Shown here piece by piece: positions 35,569-46,044 of a stretch of 64,000 nt of DNA; the first letter of the stretch is position 1, and the number at the start of each line of letters is the position of its first letter. The translations under genes were made by a program, and so were the position numbers. Source of the DNA: Planococcus citri. Taxonomy: Eukaryota > Arthropoda > Insecta > Hemiptera > Pseudococcidae. Under the pieces are notes generated by a model that saw nothing but the letters and a program-made list of their open reading frames with translations, was not told where the DNA came from and did no database searches. The stretch lies in NCBI RefSeq assembly GCF_950023065.1, contig NC_088678.1, positions 14,374,580-14,438,579 on the forward strand, read 5' to 3'.

Positions 35569-38258
35569 AGGTAAGCCGAAATCGTAGATTTTGTGTTCCA
35601 ACATAGGACTAGCATGAAATTTTTCAAACCGTACAACGGTACATCGAAAGAGCAGGCAAAAATTCATCACCTGTAAAAATTTCAAGTGCTCAAGTGCCTT
35701 TTTCGATTTTTGGTGAATTTTTGAAAATCAAATTTATGAAAATTTTACCAAATTGACCAAGAAAGCTGAAATTTGGGACACGCCCTATTTTCGACATGCC
35801 AAGTCGATTGGAAACTGTTTCAAACCGTTTTGAGCAGTTCTGAAGCCTCCAGAAGATTTATGAAACTCGAAATTCCCTCAAAATTTTATCAAATGGAGTT
35901 GGAAAGCCAAAATTAATTCTGAAAACTAAATTCAATACGCTATGAAGTCGACTGCAGGTATAAATTTCAAGTCGTTTTAGAGCCTCCAGCGATTTTTTGA
36001 AAATTATTGGAGCCTCCAGTAAATTTTGGAAACTTGAAATTTCCCAAAAACTTTATCAAATGGAGATGGAAAGCTGAAATTAACTATGCACTCCAATTTT
36101 AAACACCCTCTGAAGACGACTTCAGGCGGGTTCAAGTAATTTTGGAGCCTCCAGTGAATTTTTGAAAGGTTTCATGGCGTCTTTAAGAGAATTGAAATTT
36201 CTAAAGAGTAGTTGGAAACTTCAAAACCACCTGAAACCACCATGCAGTCGACTACATTATTGTATTGAAATTAGTTTAGAGTAAATTTCGGCTTGCCAAC
36301 TTCATTTGATGAAATTTTGTGAAAATTTCAACTTTCAAAAATCTACTGGAGGCTCCAAAATGACTTGAACCCACCTGAAGTCGTCTTCAGAGGGTGTTTA
36401 AATTGGAGTGCATAGTTGATTTCAGCTTTCCATCTCCATTTGATGAAATTTTTGGAAAATTTCAAGAAGCTTCGAAAATTTTTTAGAGGCTCCAGTAATT
36501 TTCAAAAAATCGCTGGAGGCTCCAAAACGACTCAAAATCTACCTGTAGTCTACTTCAAAGCGTATTGAAATTAGTTTGCAGAATTAATTTTGGTTTTCCA
36601 ACTCCATTTGACGAAATTTTGCGGGAATTTCAAGTTTCAAAAATCTACTGGAGGTTCCAGTAATTTTCAAAAAATCGCTGGAGGCTCCAAAAGGACTTGA
36701 AATTAGTTTGCAGAATTAATTTGGGCTTTCCAACTCCATTTGATGAAATTTTGTGGGAATTTCGAGTTTCAAAAATCTACTGGAGCCACTGGAGGCTCTA
36801 AAACGACTTGAAATTAGTTTGCAGAATTAATTTGGGCTTTCCAACTCCATTTGATGAAATTTTGAGGGAATTTCAAATTTTAAAAATCTACTGGAGGCTC
36901 CAGTAATTTTCAAAAAATCGCTGGAGGTTCCAAAACGACTTGAAATGTACTTGCAGTCGACTTCATAGCGTATTGAAATTAGTTTGCAGAATTAATTTTA
37001 GCTTTCCAACTCCATTTGATGAAATTTTGAGGGAATTTCGAGTTTCATAAATCTGCTGGAGGCTTCAGAACTGCTCAAAACGGTTTGAAACAGTTTCCAA
37101 TCGACTTGGCATGTCGAAAATAGGGTACATCCCAAATTTCAGCTTTCTACAGGGTGTCTAATAAAATTTCAAAATAAAAAAGTAGGACTTAAGTAGGACT
37201 TTTAGCAGGACTTTCAGCAGATAATTTTTCGGCCACTTATGGAATTTTTTAAGGCCGGGGGGGGGGGGGGTAAAAATTCACATTCAAGTTTTTGGCCAAA
37301 TTTTTGTAAAAAATGTTTGCTTTTCTTGTCTTCAAACACCTTATGATTTTATTTAAACAAGTACCTAGATATTCAATTCAATTTTTCGTTTGATTTTCTT
37401 CTTATTCAATTTTAAAAATCGATGAACATATCACATCATCATGTTCGCTTAAAATCAAATTTAACCCGAATTCTTCAATTTTGATTGTAAATACATTATT
37501 TCATATTAAGTACTATTTGCTTAGAATTTTAAAATTTGAAGATAATTTTTGTTGAAAAATGGAAAATGTAAAAAGAAAATCAAATGGGCCCGAGCAAAGC
37601 GAGGGCAAAAGCTTTTGAAAATTAGTATTCTAGGAGGCATGAAAACGATAAAATTCGAATGATACAAATGTGCAATTCAATATCACTAAAAAAGTCAACA
37701 AATGAGCCCTCAAAATTCTGGAAAAAAGGGGAAAAATTGAAAGTTTTAAAAGGTATAATTGAAAAAAAAGTAGGACTTTTGGATAAAATTGTTGAAAAGT
37801 AGGACTTTAGCAGGACCAAAAGGACTTTTGAAAAAAAGTAGGACTTTAGTAGGACTAATAGGACAAGTAGGACCTGTTAGACACCCTGTTTCTAGGTCAA
37901 TGTGGTAAAATTTTGATTTTTTTCTCACATTTTGACCAAAATTTGATTTTTGAAAATTCACCAAAAATCGAGAAAGGCACTTTTCCTCTTGAAATTTTGA
38001 CAGGTGATGAATTTTTACCTGCTCTTTCGATCTACCTTTGTGCGGTTTAAAAAGTTGTATGCTGGCCCCATGTTAGAACGCAAAATCTACTATTTCGGCT
38101 GACCTATCTATCAAAATTGTCGCCATTTTGTAAGAAGGGCCACTTTTTTTTTGAGGACAAGTGCTAAAAATATTCCTTAGGACTCCCCATTCAAGAAAAA
38201 AGTTGTCTCGGAGGATCGGCAGGGCGTGCAATTGATCCTTATGCGGGCTCCCCGACTA
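35569..38258. mobile_element. CTGGAG-array fold-back element, copy A5, with nested insert
   Basis: It opens at 'GACAGGTAAGCCGAAATCGT', inside the subterminal block, so the left TIR is lost. It runs through many ~165-bp units, flips orientation near 36340, and ends in GCGGGCTCCCCGACTA at 38258. 'CTTTGTGCGGTTTAAAAAG' and 'AAATTGTCGCCATTTTGTAA' mark the right subterminal region. A separate element (37150-37888) has inserted into the unit 'AGCTTTCTAGGTCAA'. Without the insert it is close to 2 kb. Confidence 0.8.
37150..37888. mobile_element. CAGGGTGTCTA-family TIR element, copy B3 (nested)
   Basis: Ends CAGGGTGTCTAATAAAATTT (37150) and GTTAGACACCCTG (37888). TTTCTA is duplicated on both sides (37144-37149 and 37889-37894). 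Removing element and duplicate restores the host array's usual 'AGCTTTCTAGGTCAA', so the ends are exact. It contains CCCGAGCAAAGCGAGGGC near 37590 and AAGTAGGACTTTT subterminal repeats. Noncoding. Confidence 0.88.
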
Positions 38259-38702
38259 TCTTTCTATCGATCAATATTACCTATTATGACAATTTGAGAT
38301 GCCAGAAAAGCTCAAATGAGTTTTCCTACACAACGTTTTTTACTTTGAGAAAATATGCATGTATGCAGTTTTGAAAAAAATCTAGCCACAAAAAGAAAGA
38401 GCATCTGTTCATAAGCTCAAAAATAGAACTCGATATGTCATTTTTGTACGCGTTCATTAGAAAGATACTAATAATGGCGTTGTCAAACACTTGTCGATAT
38501 CCCAGAATAGTACTCGAGTTAGCTAATTCGCCCCAAAAACCAGGACGAAAAACGAAAATTTCACCATGGTTCATCAACGCTCCGGCGACAGAGTATTAAT
38601 GCTACGTCGTAGGCAATTTTTCTGTACAATAAGCGATTTGAGTGATTTTCCGCCTTAGTCGAGTTTTTCGAAGCCAAAGTGTAGCTACTCGAGATATTCG
38701 AA
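38259..38702. promoter_or_regulatory. Upstream region of secreted-family copy 1
   Basis: 444 bases between the end of array element A5 and the ATG of the first secreted-family gene. Non-repetitive. The 'TTCGAAGCC…TTCGAAATG' context before the start resembles the 'TTCGAC' before the ATG of copy 3. The open frame on the minus strand here shows no recognisable motif. Confidence 0.35.
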
Positions 38703-39436
38703 ATGAAACCATTTTTGATACCGATATTTTCTTTGACGTGGTGGATCCTTTGCAACGCAACCGACGATTTCAACGCTTGCATGAAGAGAGAACTTGAACT
38801 ATTTGAGAGTAAAGAAGGCGAAGAGGACTTGGGACACGAGCTCGCTGCACTGATAACTCTCAGAAATGAATACTATAGTTTTTATGGTGGTAAGTAAAAG
38901 TATGCAACAGAAAAATACTGTAAAGTTGCATTGTAAAAATATCCTTTCAAGACTTCATCGTATTTTGAAACCGAAAACCAAATCAAATTTCAAAATTGCA
39001 GTTGTAAAGAAATCAGCGTGTTAAGCACGAGTTCAATCGACGAATGAAAAAGCGAAAGAAGTTCATCTGTGCGCTTGCCTTTTTCTTCAAATCAAGAAGT
39101 CGGCGGATCCGGATTTTCAAATAGAACCCGAAATATACGACCAAATGATACCAGCAATTCAGCTAAAAAACGAATTCATCACTTTAACAATTCCATATCT
39201 GGGTTGTCTCCCAGGCCAGTATACATTTCCAGCAGTTGTTTGCAGTTTAGAAGATTCTACAACTTTTCTGATAAAAGGATGCGAGAAAAAATCGTCTAAA
39301 AACCAAGTGTACATACAACCTTTATGTTGGCATCGAAGGGCCTGATACGAATGATATCAAAAAATACCACTTGGACGGTGTTATCAAAAATGTGGATGTA
39401 GAAATGGAGGCGATTGGAAAAACTATCAGTAGATAA
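38703..39436 (+). pseudogene. Secreted LCxC-family gene, copy 1 (frameshifted)
   Basis: Exon 1 (38703-38889) encodes a signal peptide (MKPFLIPIFSLTWWILCNA) then TDDFNACMKRELEL, and ends on a GTAAGT donor in phase 1. Exon 2 would start at 39002 (acceptor ATTGCAG) and reach TAA at 39434-39436. Its frame contains an early TAA at 39023-39025, avoidable only if the weaker TTAAG acceptor just after it is used. The expected motifs follow: VHLCACLFLQ, TFPAVVCSLE and KGCEKKSSKNQVY. There, four extra bases (TACATACAAC where sisters read TACAAC, about 39309-39318) shift the frame, and the C-terminal block (YNLYVGIEG…DGVIKNVDVE) continues in another frame. As sequenced it cannot make the full family protein. 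A poly(A) signal is at 39520-39525. Assembly indels are an alternative explanation. Confidence 0.75.
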
Positions 39437-40043
39437 TGGGCATTTAGAAGAAAGTAAATTTAATTGAATTCGCGCTGATTGCATGTTTCATGAGGTGTGC
39501 ACTGTGCAGGGTACTTGAGAATAAATTGTTTTCAAAATTATTGTTTTCTTCTTGAACTAGATTATTTTGGCATCGATAGGACTTGGACTTACTACACTGG
39601 ACAACCGATACCCAAGTATATTCATCAAGAAATTTTCATACTTGAGTGAAAAAAATCAAGAAGCTTGAATCTCAATATGAAAAGGGAAATTATAACTGCA
39701 AAAAGCACCCGGACTGAACGGCTCATTAAATTGAACGCAATAATCTCAATTTTAAGTCATTTTCCATAGCAAATTGGAAAACACTCTATTGAAAAATTCA
39801 CGAGAAACTCACACAGAAACTTGTAATAATTTTTTTTCGGAAAATTTTGCAGAATTGTAGAATGATGATTATCTGCAACTTGAATTTTTTTCTCTTGCGT
39901 CTAGTCGTTAATTAAACAATAAACCAAGCATCGTTCAGGTTCATTTCGTGAGACTCTTTCTCAGATGGCAGTTTCAGTATATTATCAATTTTTCGTTTCT
40001 CACAAGGTTATGACTACCTAGTAGTTCTGTATCCAAGAGTGAT
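39437..40043 (+). other. Spacer between secreted-family copies 1 and 2
   Basis: Contains the copy 1 poly(A) signal AATAAA (39520-39525) followed by non-repetitive AT-rich DNA, the upstream region of copy 2. No TE family of the window occurs here. No TATA box stood out. Confidence 0.45.
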
Positions 40044-40821
40044 GTGATGATCTTCAATATGAAAATCGCTCAAATTTTCATACTTTCCTTACATTTGTTC
40101 ATTTCTAATGCAACAGACGATTCAAATGCATGCACGAAGAAGGAACTCGAGACATATTCAGATTTATCAACTGCATCAAAGAAATTTATCAGCGAATTTT
40201 CAATATTTACCCACGGTAGGTCCAGATTTTACGTACAAGTACCTAACTAATAATAAGTATACGTATACGTATATCTGCTTCGTACTTGAAATGTAAGCAG
40301 GTAGGTACTGTTTCTTTTCAAAATTTTCTACTGTTACAAAAGCACAATTTTAAAATTTCAGCCATACAAAAATTACTGAACAGGTCGGTTGCCCCTTCAA
40401 AAGAAGAAGAAAAGAATGCTAGAGGACTATATGCGCGTGCGTTCTTATAAAATTAAACGAAAAAGGAGATCCAGCCAATAGATCAGATATCGGAAATTTC
40501 GATGATATTTCGAACCGAATTACAGTTAAAGAAGATGACATAAAAATTCCAATTTCGTACTTGTACTTTTTCGAACACAAACACCAATTTCCAGCTCTCG
40601 CTTGTTATTTCAATGACAAGAAATTTTTCTTAGCCAAAGGATTCAAGAAACAATCGCCCAAAAATCAAGTGTACAATATATACGTCGGCATTGCGCATAC
40701 TGATAAGGCTAATACTGACGATGATAATAAAAAACTAAAACATGATTTAGTTGGAGTTATAAGAAATGTAGATGTGGAAATACCAGTGAATGGAAATCTG
40801 GCAAAAATGCCAGAAAATTGA
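40044..40821 (+). pseudogene. Secreted LCxC-family gene, copy 2 (frameshifted)
   Basis: Exon 1 (40044-40215) has ATG at 40044 or 40059, a signal peptide (MKIAQIFILSLHLFISNA), then TDDSNACTKKELE, with a GTAGGT donor in phase 1. Exon 2 starts at 40363 (TTTCAG). In the spliced frame it reads IQKLLNRSVAPSKEEE and KNARGLYARAFL, then TAA. One base appears missing just before the LCxC codons, because the following frame gives CACVLIKLNEKGDP and then all later family blocks: HQFPALACYF, KGFKKQSPKNQVYNIYVG and LVGVIRNVDVE, to TGA at 40819-40821. Poly(A) signal 40838-40843, with a 24-base A-run at 40886-40909. Apart from the single-base lesion the gene looks well preserved, so recent loss or a sequencing error is likely. 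Confidence 0.72.
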
Positions 40822-41427
40822 TGTATTATTTCATGAAAATAAAATTTAGAATCATGTCAGAAAAATGAAAAGGGAATCCATTACCAAAAAAAAAAAAAAA
40901 AAAAAAAAACATTTATTCCTTAAAATTGTTTTTATTAGTACAAACACCATCTTACGATAACTCTATTTTTCATAAAACAAGATTTCTGTAACCGATCTCA
41001 AAAGTTGGATCATCAGAAAGAAAGATCAGAGGGTCCCAAAATTGTGCCATTCAATTTTTTAAATAAAATTATGAAACATGCAAAATTTTTCCGAATTTGC
41101 AAAGTTATTTCATTTCTATAGCTCTTCTCGCCCTTTATGATGCCAATGCCATCCCAATACAAATTTTTTGTCGAGATACGAACACGAAAACTCCGCAATT
41201 TTCCAACTTGAAAATTAAAAAATAATGCTAAAACATCAGTGAAATATGTTTCTATAGTCATCGCACATAATGCACTCCAATTTTCGTACAGTATGGTAAA
41301 ATGGCGTACTTCGAACAGTTGGTTAACGCGTTGCATGCCAGTTTTCAACTATCGTCACAAAACGTTGATTTTCACATTCAAGTTCGCCTTCGTTCGACGA
41401 CTAAAAGCGAGAGCAAATTTCTTCGAC
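40822..41427 (+). other. Spacer between secreted-family copies 2 and 3
   Basis: Poly(A) signal of copy 2 (40838-40843), a pure A-run of 24 bases (40886-40909), then unique AT-rich DNA forming the upstream region of copy 3. No gene seen; the open frames overlapping here on either strand have no recognisable content. Confidence 0.45.
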
Positions 41428-42104
41428 ATGAAATTTGCACCGATACTGATATTAATCTTTTATTGGCTCAATTCTTACACAATCGCAGATCCGGACAAGT
41501 GCATGAACCAATCGTACGAAGTGAAAAAAGAAAGAGAGATCTGGAAAAAATTCAAAGGCGAATTTTCCATACTCGGAAATGGTAAGTAAAACTGTCACTA
41601 TAAAAAATTTCTTTACCCAAACCTACGAGTATATTAATTCATCCTAACCACATTTAACGCAAAATTACAGCAAAAAAACACGTGAAAAAACTAATCTTTG
41701 GCAGAGAACACGAATCTTATGCGCTAAAAGATGACATGCTGCGATACCTTTGCGCATGTGCCATCTATAAAAAAAAACCGAAACAAGATACAACTTTTGA
41801 TGAAATTTTTAAAAACGTGTCGTATGGCAGAGTCACAGTTGGCATCCACATTTCATACTTCATTATCGAACGCAAACACGATTTTCCATCCATTGTTTGC
41901 GAATATGGCGCAGAAGACGGGTCGGATGACTGCATTATAATAAGGGGCCCGAAGAAACTATCGTCCAAAAAACCAGTTTACAATATTTACGTCGGAAAAC
42001 CGAGCGAAAATCAATTTTTTGATTTTCAAGGCGTCATCAAAAATGTGGATGTTGAAGCACGAGATACAATAGAAATCCCAATCGATAAAATAACAGAAAG
42101 TTGA
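41428..42104 (+). CDS. Secreted LCxC-family protein, copy 3 (intact)
   Basis: Reference member of the local family; function unknown. Exon 1 41428-41581, 89-base intron (GTAAGT…TTACAG), exon 2 41671-42104 ending TGA: 195 residues. Residues 1-19 form a signal peptide (MKFAPILILIFYWLNSYTI). The mature protein has Cys25, a charged helix (YEVKKEREIWKKFKGEF), LCAC (Cys79, Cys81), DFPSIVC (Cys128), an extra Cys139, the block RGPKKLSSKKPVYNIYVG (143-160), FDFQGVIKNVDVE and a short acidic tail. Several cysteines, a signal peptide and no membrane helix or KDEL indicate secretion with disulfides. ATG at 41428 is chosen because it starts the signal peptide, unlike further upstream ATGs. Poly(A) signal 42208-42213. 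No named domain recognised. Confidence 0.85.
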
Positions 42105-42566
42105 ATTATTGATTGCTATTTTTTCAGGTAGGTAAGCCAATTGGCAATTTTCAATAATTTCAAATCGCCTAAAAATATTCTGAATTCATCATTGTTAAAA
42201 AGAGGAAAATAAAGATCTTTCAAACGACCGTCAATCATTTTTCACAAAATTATTGAATACAGGTTTTCTCAAACTAGGGAATGCTGAAACCATTCCATGG
42301 CAATGTGCAAGAAACTAGTTAGGGCATACCTCCTTTTTCATAAATGTACATTGGAGATTTCAACGAGCAATCATAGGATAAAAATTCAAAGAATATTTTT
42401 CAAAAAAACAAGAACGATGAACCAATTTTTGATTATTGCATTCTACTTTATATTGAAATCTGAAAATTTGGATATCACAACTTTGATTGAAATTAGAGCG
42501 GAACACTCGACTGGTTTCCAAAAGAGAAATTTACCCATTCAGTGCAAAGCATATCTACCATACTAT
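42105..42566 (+). other. Spacer after copy 3 with a signal-peptide-like ORF
   Basis: Holds the copy 3 poly(A) signal (AATAAA, 42208-42213). A short frame beginning at 42418 (MNQFLIIAFYFILKSENLDI…) looks like a signal peptide followed by about 35 residues with one Cys. Its stop codon TAG is the first three bases of the transposon at 42567, so it may be a gene start cut by that insertion. It does not match exon 1 of the secreted family beyond the hydrophobic start. Weak evidence. Confidence 0.3.
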
Positions 42567-44441
42567 TAGTCCGGCATATGACAATATGAGTAATTTCACC
42601 CCCCGGCTGATCCTCCGGGACAACTATTTTCTTAAAGGGGACATCCTAAGGAACATTTTAAAACAAACTTGCCCAAAAAAAAGTTGGCCTTACTTACAAA
42701 ATAGCGGCCATTTAGCCAAAATCACAGATTTTGCGTTTCAACATAGGACTTGCACGAAATTTTTCAAACCTTACAAAGGTAGATCGAAAGATTATGCAGA
42801 AATGTATCACCTGTCAAAATTTCAAGTGGTAAAGTGCGTTTTTCGATTTTTAGTGAATTTTTGAAAATCCAATTTAGGCCAAAAATGAGGGAAAAAACCA
42901 AAATTTTACCAAATTGACCAAGAAAGCTGAAATTTGGGATATGCTCTATTTTCAACTTACTAAATCGATTGGAAACGGTTTCAACTCGTTTTGAGCAGTT
43001 CTGGAGTCTCCAGCAGATTTTTGAAACTCGAAATTCCCACAAAATTCCATCAAATTGGAGTTGCAAAGCTGAAATTTATTCTGAAAACTAATTTCAATAT
43101 GCTACGAAGTACTGCAGGTGAATTTCAAGTCGTTTTGGAGCCTCCAGCGACTTTTTGAAAATTCCTGAAGCCTCCAGCAAATTTTAGAAACTTTGAATTT
43201 TCACAAAATTTCATCAAATGGAGATGGAAAGCTGAAATTTACTCTACACTTGAATTTTAACACCCTCTGAAGACGACTTCAGGTGGGTTCAAGTCATTTT
43301 AGAGCCTCCAGCGACTTTTTTGAAAATTACTGGAGCCTCCAATAGATTTTTGAAACTTGAAATTTCCCCAACATTAATTTATCAAATGGAGTTGGCAAGC
43401 TGAAATTTACTTCGCAGACTACATGGTGGTTTCAAATGGTTTTGAAGCTTCCAACCACTTTTAGGAAATTTCAATTTTCCAAAAAAACGTTATACAACCT
43501 TTCAAAAAGTTGCTGGAGGCTCCAAAACGACTTGAAATTCACCAGCAGTCAACTTCGTAGCGTATTGAAATTAGTTTGCAGAATGAATTTCGACTCTCCA
43601 TCTTAGTTTGATGAAATTTTGGAGAAAGTTCAAGTTTCAAAAATCTACTGGAGGCTCCAGGAATTTTCAAAAAAGTCGCTGGAGGCTCTAAAATGACTTG
43701 AACCCACCTGAAGTCGTCTTCAGAGTGTGTTAAAATTAGAGTGTAGAGTAAATTTCAGCTTTCCATCTCCATTTTGATGAAATTTTGTGAAAATTCAAAG
43801 TTTCAAAAATCTGCTGGAGGCTTCAGGAATTTTCAAAAAGTCGCTGGACACTCCAAAACGACTAGAAATTCACCTGCAGTACTTCGTAGCGTATTGAAAT
43901 TAGTTTTTAGAATAAATTTCAGCTTTACAACTCCAATTTGATGGAATTTTGTGGGAATTTCGAGTTTCAAAAATCTGCTGGAGGCTCAAGAATTGCTCAA
44001 AACGGGTTGAAACCGTTTCCAATCGATTTGGCATGTCGAAAATAGGGTATATCCCAAATTTCAGCTTTCTTGGTCTATTTGGTAAAATTTTGATGTTTTC
44101 CCCCATTTTTGACATAAATTGGATTTTCAAAAATTCACCAAAAATCGAAAAACGCACTTCAGCACTTGAAATTTTGACAGGTGATGAATTTTTGCATGAT
44201 CTTTCGATCTATCTTTGTCAGGTTTGAAAATTTTCTTGCAAGTCCTATGTTGAAACGCAAAATCTGCGATTTCGGCTGATCTGTCCATTAAAATGGCCGT
44301 CATTTTGTAAGTAAGGCCAACTTTTTTTTCGGAAAATTTGCTTTGAAATGTTCCTTAGGATGTTCCCTTTAAGAAAAAAGTTGTCCCGGAGGGTGGGCGG
44401 CGGGGGTGGTGCAATTACTCCTATTGTCATATGCCGGACTA
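42567..44441. mobile_element. CTGGAG-array fold-back element, copy A6 (complete)
   Basis: The only copy with both ends in the window: TAGTCCGGCATATGACAAT at 42567 and its inverse ending at 44441, 1,875 bases. TAT lies just outside both ends (42564-42566 and 44442-44444). Alternatively the terminal TA pairs are the duplication, as in TA-target elements. Subterminal blocks in inverted order are 'GATCCTCCGGGACAACT', a C/G-rich run, 'AAGTTGGCCTTACTTACAAA', 'GCGGCCATTT' and 'CTTGAAATTTTGACAGGTGA'. The inner halves are mirrored ~165-bp arrays with GGAGCCTCCAG on the left and CTGGAGGCTCC on the right, turning near 43490. No transposase. Confidence 0.88.
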
Positions 44442-44564
44442 TATGTCTTTGAAGAAATCCATAAAAAAAATTACAACCATAAAAAGAAACAAAAAGACAA
44501 CTTTTTACTATAATTATAACATTTACATACAAGTGAAACACGTCGCAGAGAGCGAACACTGATG

Positions 44565-45351
44565 CTACTCAAATCTCAAGTCATCTTCGTATTTTCCTTC
44601 TATTGGAATATCAGTTGAACCATCAATAAACGCTTCCACATCTACATCAGTGATAATACCTTCAAAAGTAAAACTTTCGTCATCTCTGTCGACTGCAACA
44701 TACATATTGTAAATTTGCTTTTCCGCAGATCTTCTCTCCGGTCCTTTCGCGATAAGAAGGGTGCCAAATGCCGATTTGCAACGAAAGCCAGGAAACGAGC
44801 GTGGGTAAGGGAACATGAAAGATGTGACAGGAACGATCAGTTCAATATATTCGATCGTCATTTCATCAATGGGTCGACGAATGAAAACGTAGCTGAAAGT
44901 TCTTCCTCTACTGCCATTGATCATTAAGTCTACATTTTTCGGGTTCGTGCAGTCGTTTATCAAGAATTTTTTACACAGCGCGCAGGCGCAGAGTTGTTTC
45001 CCCATTTCTGATCCTATCGAATAAGGAACAACTTTATCAATATTACTTCCACGACGACTGAATCTCTTCACAATGTTTATCTCTAAAATTTGGAAATATC
45101 AAATTAAAAAACGAATCGTAGCTTGATACCCTCCACAGAAAACATATAATCGCTACCAACTCACTCTTATTAACCGTGCTAAACTCTTCTAAAAATCTTT
45201 TCCTCAACTTTCCATTTGAATCACTTCGATAGGACTGATAGGAACAAGCATTAAAATTTTCCGGCGTTTCGGATTCGGAATACGATGACCAATATAACAA
45301 AACTACCAGTACTAGAAAAAGGTTCACGATATTCGAAAACTGAACGTTCAC
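44565..45351 (-). CDS. Secreted LCxC-family protein, copy 4 (ATG replaced by GTG)
   Basis: Minus-strand member. Exon 1 45165-45351, 82-base intron (GTGAGT…TTTTAG), exon 2 45082-44565 ending TAG; phase 1 as in the others, about 234 codons. It encodes a hydrophobic leader (NIVNLFLVLVVLLYWSSYS), ENFNACSYQSY, QLCACALCKKF, a longer central region, SFPGFRC, KGPERRSAEKQIYNMYV, FEGIITDVDVEAF and an acidic tail ending DLRFE. It has two extra cysteines near LCxC (CALC and NDC). Exon 1 contains no ATG. The position where sisters have ATG reads GTG (45349-45351), an in-frame stop lies upstream, and a TATAAC word sits just before it. It is therefore a recent start-loss pseudogene, uses a near-cognate start, or has an unseen 5' exon; everything else is open. 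Confidence 0.72.
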
Positions 45352-46044
45352 TCGCGTTATATGTCTTCACCATCTATGTAGTAACCGAATTAACTAAGGA
45401 AAATGAGCAGGCATTAGGTAGCTCTGGGTACCACACATGCTCCGAATTTTTTTCCAATTTTCAACAAAATGAAGCACCTGTAGTATTTTCATTGTTTCGC
45501 AAGTCATGGTAGATTTTTCGGACGATGACGTAAAATACCTGCACATCTGAAATTTCAGACTGAAATGCGAGCTTCGCATTTTGAAAAAAAATTTCTACTC
45601 GAAATGTGAAAACTAAAAAGTGAATACGTGAACCTGTAGGTATTCCAAATTAAGGCTTTAAATCCACGTCACACGTTCATTAATGCGACATTGACCTGTG
45701 TGTCAAGTTCATAGTGAAAATTATTAGATGTTTTAGAAGATTACAATACAATACATGATTAATTTAACAACATTACAACTGAGGTTTCTGGGGTGGTTAT
45801 AGTGATTTAGACAAATTAATTTTTCAAAACCTTCATTCTGAACTTCTCGAAAAAAAACAATTCCACGAAAAAAAAACTGAAATGAAACGATATCGATGTC
45901 GCTCGTCTAGTCGCTTGCAACATAAATTCAAAATTTCTCACAACATACACATGAAGTGTCAACGTAACAGTTTAAAATGCATCGTTGTTCTACATATAAT
46001 CCAAAAAAAAAAAAACATCTTGCGCAGTTCGCAAGATCAACCGA
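45352..46044. promoter_or_regulatory. Upstream region of secreted-family copy 4
   Basis: Non-repetitive DNA 5' of copy 4 on the minus strand. ATATAAC (45355-45361 region, read on minus) lies only a few bases before the GTG, too close to be that gene's TATA box if translation began there. Further right are ordinary AT-rich sequence and the edge of the minisatellite. Confidence 0.3.
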
